A DNA stretch of 64,000 nt from Butyricimonas paravirosa. GTDB lineage: Bacteria; Bacteroidota; Bacteroidia; Bacteroidales; Marinifilaceae. The notes below the pieces were generated by a model. It was given only the letters and a program-made list of their open reading frames with translations, was not told where the DNA came from and did not search any database. Location: the NCBI RefSeq assembly GCF_032878955.1, contig NZ_CP043839.1, positions 682,001 through 746,000 on the forward strand, written 5' to 3'. The position numbers were made by a program, and so were the translations under genes. This document shows, piece by piece, positions 25,353-31,739 of this stretch; the first letter of the stretch is position 1, and each line of letters opens with the position of its first letter.

Positions 25353-26633
25353 TTATTTTCCGATCAACTCTCTCACCTTCGCCTTCACCATCTCCGGGTC
25401 CGGGTTTACCGGGAATACCAGATCAGGTTTCTGCATCACCGGGTTAAACTCTTTCTTGTAACGAGCCACACCGCCACCCGTGATATTCAACATGATCACG
25501 GCATCCTCCTCCACTCGCTGTTCTTTAACAGCTTGCATCAACGAGGCCAAGGCAACCCCTGCCGCCGGTTCTATATCAATTCCTTCCAATTTTTCGAATA
25601 ACTTCTGTGCTTCCATCGCCTCCTCGTTCGTCACCAACAACATATCGCCACCCGTTGCCACTAGCGCATCATACAATCCGCCTTTCAAAGAATACGGCGG
25701 CTTACGATTGGACAACACCTTGGCACACATCTCTTTCACCTGTTCTCGGGCAACATTTTCATCCAAAGGCAACAAGGCACGAGAACCCGCCTTCCACGCG
25801 TCGTACATCAACGAGAAAGGAGCATTTTGTGAAACCATCAATTTCATCAAATACGAACCGAAACGCCCGTCAGCAACAAAACGTTTGTTTGCCTCCCAAG
25901 CGGCAATAGCCCCGGTTCCGCTACCCACGGCCTGGAAATAGTAATCCGGGATACGCCCGATCTTCTCCACGGCTGACAACACCGTTGTTCCCATCCCGTC
26001 ACGACGAGCCACGTTCTTAGCCCCTCCCTCCGGGTAGAAAAACTCCATCTCGCATATAATATTAGAAAGATGAATCGCATCAAAATAATCACACCCGGAA
26101 GCCGAGCAAACCAGTTTCACGCAATCATTCCACGGCCCATCCGCCCAAATTGCCTCCAAATTATCTTCCGGAATACATAACAACAACGGGATATGATTCT
26201 CCGAACACACACGTCCGAAAGCCCGCGCCGTGTTACCGGCAGAAGCCACCACCATGATCTTGTCATTGAAAGCATTCGTCCGCGCACACACGGTAAACGC
26301 CTCACATTCCTTGAACGACCCGGTTTTCATCATGGCATTCCGTTCCGGCCAATAGCCATTAAACGTGATGTACAAATTAGACAGCCCTAAATATTCAGAC
26401 AGCCCCTCGCTCTTGTAAGTCACGGGAGCACCGGAACCTTCCAGCGTCCGGCAAATAGGCATCCAGTTAGCGTACCTGTAAATACCGGGCAGATCATTTC
26501 TCACTTCGAATTGACGTTTTGCATAATTCGCATAGATCAAAGCCGCACCATCCTTATGGGGACATTCCAACTCCCACTCTTTATCCTCAAAAGTAGTCCC
26601 GCAACATGCTGACTCTAAATGATAACTTGTCAT
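25353..26633 (-). CDS. Cysteate synthase (PLP-dependent, threonine synthase-like)
   Basis: About 426 residues from ATG 26633 (MTSYHLESACCGTTF), chosen for its AAGGAAAG ribosome site. It is a fold-type II PLP enzyme related to threonine synthase: GSFKE near residue 105 carries the Schiff-base lysine, ASAGNTARAF binds the phosphate, and GSGTGAIAAW is a second cofactor loop. The stretches DLPGIYRYANWMPI, PVTYKSEGLSEYLGLSNLYI and NGYWPERNAMM match cysteate synthase rather than threonine synthase. That enzyme joins sulfite to O-phosphoserine, giving L-cysteate, the head-group precursor of sulfonolipids (capnoids) in several Bacteroidetes. No acyltransferase partner is in the window. Confidence 0.72.
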   Translation of the reverse strand: MTSYHLESACCGTTFEDKEWELECPHKDGAALIYANYAKRQFEVRNDLPGIYRYANWMPICRTLEGSGAPVTYKSEGLSEYLGLSNLYITFNGYWPERNAMMKTGSFKECEAFTVCARTNAFNDKIMVVASAGNTARAFGRVCSENHIPLLLCIPEDNLEAIWADGPWNDCVKLVCSASGCDYFDAIHLSNIICEMEFFYPEGGAKNVARRDGMGTTVLSAVEKIGRIPDYYFQAVGSGTGAIAAWEANKRFVADGRFGSYLMKLMVSQNAPFSLMYDAWKAGSRALLPLDENVAREQVKEMCAKVLSNRKPPYSLKGGLYDALVATGGDMLLVTNEEAMEAQKLFEKLEGIDIEPAAGVALASLMQAVKEQRVEEDAVIMLNITGGGVARYKKEFNPVMQKPDLVFPVNPDPEMVKAKVRELIGK

Positions 26634-26670
26634 AAATTCTTTCCTTGAATTGTACATTTCTTTATATGTA

Positions 26671-26678
26671 CAAAAATA
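26671..26678 (-). promoter_or_regulatory. -7 promoter box for cysteate synthase
   Basis: TATTTTTG on the minus strand fits TAnnTTTG, 37 bp upstream of ATG 26633. The insertion sequence ends about 54 bp upstream of this box, so the native upstream region has been displaced. Confidence 0.45.
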
Positions 26679-26731
26679 AAGTATTCAGACCTACCATAAT
26701 AGAGTATAAATACCACTTTTAAGATAAAAGT

Positions 26732-28053
26732 TCATTAGTGTCCACTAAAAAATCATAGTCGTTCTTTGAAATTGTTGAAATTCAGTTTGTTGTAATGGTA
26801 TTTGGTGCGCAACGATTTGAAATTACTTTTGCAGTCTGAATCAGACTGTTATGAATAAAGACAAATATGTTTTTTCTCAATTAGTCACATTTCTTGATGA
26901 GTTCAAGTTCTTGCGTATCGTCAAGAAGTATGAAGGCAACAAATACATTAAAAGCTATACCTGTTGGAATCAGTTGCTTACGATGATGTTCGGTCAACTT
27001 TCCAACCGTGAGAGTTTAAGAGACCTCATCGTGTCACTGGAGGCTCACACCGGAAAACTCTATCATCTGGGAATCGGCAAGTCCGTAACACGAAGCAATC
27101 TTAGCAAGGCTAACGAGCAACGTGACTATCGCATCTTCCAGGAATATGCAACCTTCATGATAGCCGAAGCGCGCAAGCGTAGAATCGAAAGAATCTTTGA
27201 GCTTGACGGTCATGTCTATGCTTTTGATTCCACCACGATTGACCTTTGTCTGTCAGTGTTCGAGTGGGCTAAATTCCGCAAGCATAAAGGCGGAATCAAG
27301 ATGCATACGCTCTACGATGTGGAAGCGGAAGTTCCTGCATTTGTGCATATTACTCCTGCTAATATTCACGATACAAAAGCGATGTCTGTGATTCCTTATG
27401 AACGTGGTGCGCATTATATATTTGACCGTGGTTACAACGATTTTGGCAACTTGTATACGATAGACCGCATAGGTGCTTTCTTCGTTGTACGAGCCAAAAC
27501 CAATGTACGCATCAAGCCCAAAACGTGGAAGCGAAGATTGCCTGAAGGTGTCATTTCTGATGTCATCGGATGTTTTACGGTTTATAAAAGTTCCAAGGAT
27601 TACCCCGATGAACTTAGAAAGCTCATTGTTGAAGACCCCGAAAGTGGCACACGATACATTTTCCTGACGAACAATCTTGACGCTTCGGCTGAGCTGATTT
27701 CTCGGTTATACCGAAATAGATGGAGTGTGGAGCTGTTTTTCAAATGGATTAAACAACACCTTAAGATAAAGAGGTTTTGGGGAACTTCGGAGAATGCTGT
27801 ACGCATACAAATATATTGTGCCATAATTACTTACTGCCTTGTGGCGATAGTACAACACGATATGAAGTTAGAGCGAAGCATCTACGAAACCTTGCAAATA
27901 CTCGGCATCTCGCTAACCGATAAAACTCATCTTAGAGATTTGTTCGACAAATCGAATTTCAAAAATATCAAAGAGCTAAATGATTCAAGTGAATCGAATT
28001 TATTTAATTTTTAACCGACTAGTGACCAAAAAATTTTTAGTGGACACTAGTGA
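26732..28053 (+). mobile_element. Complete IS4-family insertion sequence (1322 bp)
   Basis: The ends form an imperfect inverted repeat of about 22 bp: left TCATTAGTGTCCACTAAAAA, right complement TCACTAGTGTCCACTAAAAA, one mismatch in 20. A 7-bp direct repeat TAAAAGT flanks it (26725-26731 and 28054-28060), consistent with a target duplication. The target is itself a 7-bp period array containing this heptamer, so a pre-existing pair of units cannot be excluded. It carries one intact transposase gene and looks recently active. It lies between the cysteate synthase promoter and the SIR2-like gene's 3' end. Confidence 0.9.
26851..28014 (+). CDS. IS4-family transposase
   Basis: 387 residues, intact, starting ATG 26851 inside the IS. 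The N-terminal DUF4372-like domain (MNKDKYVFSQLVTFLDEFKFLRIVKKY) is followed by the DDE catalytic domain: the first Asp in VYAFDSTTIDL, the second in YIFDRGYND, and the Y-x2-R-x3-E-x6-K signature in YRNRWSVELFFKWIKQHLK. These are the hallmarks of the IS4 family, which moves by a cut-and-paste hairpin mechanism. Codon choice (more CGT, GTG and TTG) differs slightly from neighbouring genes, fitting recent arrival. Confidence 0.95.
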   Translation: MNKDKYVFSQLVTFLDEFKFLRIVKKYEGNKYIKSYTCWNQLLTMMFGQLSNRESLRDLIVSLEAHTGKLYHLGIGKSVTRSNLSKANEQRDYRIFQEYATFMIAEARKRRIERIFELDGHVYAFDSTTIDLCLSVFEWAKFRKHKGGIKMHTLYDVEAEVPAFVHITPANIHDTKAMSVIPYERGAHYIFDRGYNDFGNLYTIDRIGAFFVVRAKTNVRIKPKTWKRRLPEGVISDVIGCFTVYKSSKDYPDELRKLIVEDPESGTRYIFLTNNLDASAELISRLYRNRWSVELFFKWIKQHLKIKRFWGTSENAVRIQIYCAIITYCLVAIVQHDMKLERSIYETLQILGISLTDKTHLRDLFDKSNFKNIKELNDSSESNLFNF

Positions 28054-28160
28054 TAAAAGTTAAAAAATAAAAGATAAAAGTTACAAGTATCTCCCAATCT
28101 CCCGCTCTTCTCAACTTTTATCTTTTAACTTTTAGTTTTTATCTTTTAGTTTTTAGTTTT
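28054..28160. repeat. 7-bp period array (TAAAAGT type), inverted pair, overlapping the SIR2-like gene end
   Basis: The left arm reads TAAAAGT, TAAAAAA, TAAAAGA, TAAAAGT, TACAAGT. The right arm (from about 28113) reads AACTTTT, ATCTTTT, AACTTTT, AGTTTTT, ATCTTTT, AGTTTTT. The insertion sequence interrupts the left arm. The right arm runs into the SIR2-like gene, encoding its last four residues (KTKN) and stop codon. Confidence 0.8.
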
Positions 28161-29243
28161 CTCCTTCACGTATTCCGGCACAGTCAGTCTCATGATGTCC
28201 CGCTCAGAGATCCGGCTCCCGAAGAAATTACGATAACGCTCCGCCTCGGCCTCCACGTTCGGAGTATTCGGATAGAGAACAACTTGTATCTCCGCGTCGG
28301 GACGAATCATGCGAGCCAACAACTGCCTAATCTCGAAATCGGCAGCAGGTAAAGAATAACCGATAAACACGATTCTTGTCGCCTCCGACAGCTCGATCGC
28401 CGCATTCTGCCACACCAGCTTGATCTGGATATTACTCAAGTTCTTTAAATAAGTCGGTAGCAACAAATTACTCTGCAACTTGATCGAGTTAATCTCCGAC
28501 ATCCCGTAATTTTTCCGGCAATGCCGACAATAGGCAGCCTTCATGATCTCGATCTCCTCGCCGAATCGCACGTACATACGCTGACACATGGGACATTGAA
28601 ACCAGTTCATCGACCCGTGTAACTTCAACAACTTAATATTATATCCCCCATACCCCACGGCAAGCAATCCCGGTTTAATTGTGTCATCATTCGCCTCCCA
28701 CGAACTCACGTAGCAACAATAATCCACCACGCTCAACTTTTCCGGATGCCCGTTTTCGATGGCCCGTTTCAAGGCATGGTCGAACATCACATCCCAGTTC
28801 GTCGTGATCACCGATACCCGGTCCACGCCATCCTCCATGCGCCGCCGTGCAACTTGATTAATATACTCGGCAAACTCATCGATATAATCACAACAAGCCT
28901 TATTCTTCTGAAAACTGTAATTTACCGCCGCCCCCATCAGTGCGTTAAACTCCTCCCGCAGTTCCACCAACCCCCGCGCACTATACCGCCCGATAGAAAG
29001 TCCGTCCCAGACGCAACGGTCAATCGGCGTGAAAATATCTTCCAACTGCACGTTACAATAATGATCCTCGTAAATATGCAATTCCTCCTTCAAGAACCCG
29101 ATAAAATTATCTTTGGCCTTGATCAGACGCTCATTTCCCCGCGTAAAATCTTCATCCAGAATAGTCTTGATAATCTCGTTCTGGACCAATCCCCCGGCCT
29201 CCTTAGAAAAACCCGACCCCAAAAAATAAACCGTCTTCTCCAT
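28146..29243 (-). CDS. SIR2-like domain protein with zinc finger
   Basis: 365 residues. The NAD-binding motif GSGFS is at 9-13, TTNWD at 147-151, LKLHGS at 206-211 and FIGYS near 296, the order found in SIR2-like proteins. Cys217, Cys220, Cys239 and Cys242 make a CxxC...CxxC zinc knuckle straight after LHGS, where true sirtuins also bind zinc. SIR2-like proteins include deacylases and NAD-consuming effectors of anti-phage systems; a histidine (His209) fills the usual position. It stands alone with no HerA, Argonaute or TIR partner, so a defence role is only a possibility. The last residues derive from a heptamer array. Next to a recent IS. Confidence 0.8.
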   Translation of the reverse strand: MEKTVYFLGSGFSKEAGGLVQNEIIKTILDEDFTRGNERLIKAKDNFIGFLKEELHIYEDHYCNVQLEDIFTPIDRCVWDGLSIGRYSARGLVELREEFNALMGAAVNYSFQKNKACCDYIDEFAEYINQVARRRMEDGVDRVSVITTNWDVMFDHALKRAIENGHPEKLSVVDYCCYVSSWEANDDTIKPGLLAVGYGGYNIKLLKLHGSMNWFQCPMCQRMYVRFGEEIEIMKAAYCRHCRKNYGMSEINSIKLQSNLLLPTYLKNLSNIQIKLVWQNAAIELSEATRIVFIGYSLPAADFEIRQLLARMIRPDAEIQVVLYPNTPNVEAEAERYRNFFGSRISERDIMRLTVPEYVKEKTKN

Positions 29244-29859
29244 TTATCGCATTTTGTTTTTACATCTTCACAAAAATAACATTTATCAGTTTCAAAAATA
29301 TGACATCCCGGTTTAATTTCTTTTCTTTTTATAAACACGGAAAACATGGGATTTTACAGGGATTCTCTACCCTTAGCCATGAGAATTACCCGGCTATGGC
29401 ATGACTGTTAGGCGACAATTAGGCGCTCTCGCCGCCTTGTCGCCGCCTTATCGCCCGATGCTCACCGCCATTTTAACAAACGATAAATGAAAATTACATC
29501 GACTATACTTTCATGCTACTAGGCAGCAAGGAAACTACGGGCAAACAAGAATATATTTTCACCCATGTATAACCCGGTAATATCCCCTAATTCAGGTATG
29601 CATTACCCATTCGAGACCAAACTCACGAATTTCGTGATCAAAGCTTTAGAACATATTGTTGATCACACAAATCAAACACAAATAATTGATTTACACTTTG
29701 TTATAACCAATAAATATTTTATTCTCCCCGAATTTGCAATACACGGAGAAATCTTATAATTTTGAATTTGAGTATTCCTCAAAACAGTGCTAGGCGCTCC
29801 TGCCGGGATATACACGAAATGTGTTTTAATGGTGGATGGTGGATTTGTATAGTTATCTA
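29244..29859. other. Gene-poor interval with no supported gene
   Basis: About 600 bp between the divergent SIR2-like gene and the ASCH gene's 3' end. Short open frames occur on both strands but have no start context, no motif and AT-rich composition unlike the neighbours. The one structured part is the 11-bp period array at 29408-29473; a GCCAT/ATGGC inverted pair lies near 29376-29400. The rest could be a decayed gene; I see nothing else in it. Confidence 0.5.
29408..29473. repeat. 11-bp period array, locus 1
   Basis: Six consecutive 11-base units: TTAGGCGACAA, TTAGGCGCTCT, CGCCGCCTTGT, CGCCGCCTTAT, CGCCCGATGCT, CACCGCCATTT. The first two carry GGCG and the later ones its complement CGCC. 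GGCGACAA (29411-29418) pairs with TTGTCGCC (29437-29444). Confidence 0.7.
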
Positions 29860-30240
29860 TCAACAAGTTATTACCGTGAACCACTCACAAAGCAATTTTG
29901 TTTCTCCCGTAAGACTTTTTCCTATTTTCTCTAACATTAAAGAATAATATTCCGTATGTATTTTTTGCCAATTTTCTAGATTGCCATCACCTTCCGCTAT
30001 GGCAAATTCTTCCGTGATATTTTGAAATTCAATAATTTCAATCTTAGTTATCTGTATGATGCATATTTCTCTATTTTGTGAATCTAGTATAGAAACATAT
30101 TCGTTTTCTTTTATTGTATCTTTTAGGTTCATACAGTAATAATCATACAAGGAAGATGTTGCTATCTTTTCTTTTGTCAGGACTTTTTTTGCCAATTCAT
30201 CGCTATCAGTTCCAAATTGTATTTTATGTTTTATTTCCAT
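29860..30240 (-). CDS. ASCH domain protein
   Basis: About 126 residues from ATG 30240 (MEIKHKIQFGTDSDELAKKV); the upstream TTG frame start overlaps the promoter. It matches the ASCH layout: LAKKVLTKEKIATSSLYDYY, then CIIQITKIEIIEFQNITEEFAIAEGDGNLENWQKIHTEYY, whose VEIVPF/EEFAxxEGEG pattern lines the RNA- or nucleotide-binding groove. ASCH proteins are related to the PUA fold; some hydrolyse N4-acetylcytidine. The function here is unknown. A/T-rich composition (notably in the wobble positions) contrasts with neighbours and may mark transfer. Confidence 0.75.
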   Translation of the reverse strand: MEIKHKIQFGTDSDELAKKVLTKEKIATSSLYDYYCMNLKDTIKENEYVSILDSQNREICIIQITKIEIIEFQNITEEFAIAEGDGNLENWQKIHTEYYSLMLEKIGKSLTGETKLLCEWFTVITC

Positions 30241-30267
30241 TCTTATTTTATTTACCTTGATTGGAAG

Positions 30268-30275
30268 CAAAGTTA
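30268..30275 (-). promoter_or_regulatory. -7 promoter box for the ASCH gene
   Basis: TAACTTTG on the minus strand, 27 bp upstream of ATG 30240, fitting TAnnTTTG. Confidence 0.5.
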
Positions 30276-30324
30276 TAGAAATCTTCTGTTTTGCAAGTGT
30301 TTTTATTGTCGCTTACTAAAAAGA

Positions 30325-30359
30325 AAAAACCTTGCAAATCAGTCGATTTACAAGGTTTT
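30325..30359 (-). terminator. Terminator after tRNA-Arg
   Basis: AAAACCTTGCAAATC pairs with GATTTACAAGGTTTT (one mismatch) across a four-base loop, with T runs on the minus strand. It lies 10 bp past the tRNA 3' end. Confidence 0.8.
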
Positions 30360-30369
30360 CATTTTTTCG

Positions 30370-30442
30370 TGAACTCGGCGGGAGTCGAACCCACAACCTC
30401 TTGGGCCGTAACCAAGTGCTCTATCCATTAAGCTACGAGTCC
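30370..30442 (-). tRNA. tRNA-Arg (anticodon ACG)
   Basis: 73 nt on the minus strand. The acceptor stem is GGACTCG / CGAGTTC with one G-T pair, the D arm contains TAGCTTAATGGATAGAGC, the anticodon stem CTTGG/CCAAG encloses TTACGGC with anticodon ACG (read as ICG for CGN arginine codons), and the T arm has GGTTCGA. The discriminator base is A. CCA is not encoded and must be added after transcription. It has its own promoter box and terminator and is a lone tRNA gene. Confidence 0.95.
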
Positions 30443-30459
30443 TTTTCATTTGAGCGATG

Positions 30460-30467
30460 CAAAGGTA
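30460..30467 (-). promoter_or_regulatory. -7 promoter box for tRNA-Arg
   Basis: TACCTTTG on the minus strand, 17 bp upstream of the mature tRNA 5' end. Confidence 0.55.
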
Positions 30468-30526
30468 ATATAATTTTCTTCACTTGCTCACTTCTCGCGA
30501 GAATATTTTTAAATAATTCTTTCCTG

Positions 30527-30556
30527 TTGAAGATATAAGAGAAATGCTTACTTTTG
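30527..30556 (+). promoter_or_regulatory. Promoter for the M48 protease gene
   Basis: TTG (30527-30529), a 19-bp spacer and TACTTTTG (30549-30556), an exact fit to the Bacteroidetes -33/-7 layout. The leader to the ATG is about 65 nt. Confidence 0.65.
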
Positions 30557-30628
30557 CGCCATGTATTATAGAATCGGACGATAAATAAGGAAATATTTAA
30601 TAATCAAACATTAAAATTCATTACAACG

Positions 30629-31417
30629 ATGAGAAAACTATTCATGTGCGTATTATTACTTGCCGGAACCTTAACTTTACAAGCGCAAATAAAAATCGGC
30701 AAAATGAAAATCGACACGAAAAAAGCTATTCAAGCCGGAAAGGACGCAGCCGGGGCGATCACTCTTTCCGACGAGGACATTGCTAACATGAGCCAGGAAT
30801 ACATACAATGGATGGACACACATAATAAAGTGGCGGCACCGGATAGTGAATTAGGAAAACGCTTGGCCAAGATCACGGCAAACTTCCCCAAAATTGAAGG
30901 ACTGAAACTGAATTTTGCTATATATGAAGTTGTTGATGTTAACGCTTTTGCTTGCGGGGACGGGAGCATTCGTATCTTTGCCGGACTGATGGAATTAATG
31001 ACTGACGACGAGGTGCTGGCTGTTATCGGTCATGAGATCGGACACGTGGTACACCAAGACACTAAACACGCCATGAAAAACGCCTATCTTCGCTCGGCCG
31101 CCAAGAACGTGGCAGGTGCGGTAAGTGAAACAGCGTCGAAATTGACCGATTCCCAACTGGGAGCGTTGGCAGAGGCTTTCATGGGGGCACAATTCTCACA
31201 AAAGCAAGAATTCGCCGCTGATGATTACGCTTTTGATTTCTGCCTTCAACAAAAGGTTGACCCCTACGCCATGTCAAAAGCATTGACAAAACTGGTAGAA
31301 CTCTCCAATGCCGGGGGTGAAAAAGCCTCTCGCATACAACAGATGTTTTCTACCCACCCGGATAGCGAGGCTCGTGCAGCAAGATTAAAAGAAAGAGCCG
31401 ATAAATTACAGAAATAA
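30629..31417 (+). CDS. Exported M48-family zinc metalloprotease
   Basis: 262 residues with a signal peptide (about 1-19, cleaved after LQA) and no lipobox, so probably periplasmic. The zinc site is HEIGH (His135, Glu136, His139), with the third ligand Glu194 in QKQEFAADDYAF. The final motif FSTHPDSEARAARL is characteristic of the HtpX/LoiP-type M48B/C group, which degrades misfolded envelope proteins. It is monocistronic behind a consensus promoter and followed by a family A element. Confidence 0.9.
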   Translation: MRKLFMCVLLLAGTLTLQAQIKIGKMKIDTKKAIQAGKDAAGAITLSDEDIANMSQEYIQWMDTHNKVAAPDSELGKRLAKITANFPKIEGLKLNFAIYEVVDVNAFACGDGSIRIFAGLMELMTDDEVLAVIGHEIGHVVHQDTKHAMKNAYLRSAAKNVAGAVSETASKLTDSQLGALAEAFMGAQFSQKQEFAADDYAFDFCLQQKVDPYAMSKALTKLVELSNAGGEKASRIQQMFSTHPDSEARAARLKERADKLQK

Positions 31418-31462
31418 AATACCAGAAAGTCATTGGGTTTATAACCTTATAAACAAAAGAAT

Positions 31463-31614
31463 GAGGGTGACTAAAAGTCCTGTTTGTATTTACAACTACC
31501 CCCTCCAGCTCCCCCTTACACAGGGGGAGAGCTGATTACCAAGCGGTTTCTCCCCCTGAGTAAGGGGGAGTTAGTGGGGGTAGTTGTTTAAAATGGACTT
31601 TGGGGTCAGCCCCA
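31463..31614. repeat. Family A palindromic element (A2)
   Basis: Between the M48 and TonB receptor genes. Outer arms GGGTGACTAAAAGTCC and GGACTTTGGGGTCAGCCCC enclose CTACCCCC...GGGGGTAG and two hairpins, CTCCCCCT-tacac-AGGGGGAG and CTCCCCCT-gagta-AGGGGGAG. One loop base departs from the other copies (gagta in place of gtgta). Confidence 0.85.
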
Positions 31615-31709
31615 TTCTTTTTTTATCCCCATAAACGGGGATACCTTTCCTCCAAATAACACCCCCAATATCCTTACTTTTGGTGATGGATTCATATTAT
31701 CCTACCCTA

Positions 31710-31717
31710 TAACTTTG
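31710..31717 (+). promoter_or_regulatory. -7 promoter box for the TonB/ABC operon
   Basis: TAACTTTG, 22 bp upstream of ATG 31740. A second box TACTTTTG occurs at 31675-31682. No Fur-like palindrome is obvious between the two. Confidence 0.45.
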
Positions 31718-31739
31718 CGTCGACAAAAAGAAGTAAGTG

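Noticed and set aside
25353..26633. Annotation as threonine synthase
   Set aside because: The fold is shared, but the conserved stretches before and around the PLP lysine fit cysteate synthase better; kept as an alternative.
28146..29243. Complete anti-phage system built on the SIR2-like protein
   Set aside because: No helicase, Argonaute, STALD or TIR partner gene is adjacent.
29565..29884. Short open frames of 60-70 codons on both strands between the SIR2-like and ASCH genes
   Set aside because: No ribosome site, promoter, recognisable motif or codon pattern supports them.
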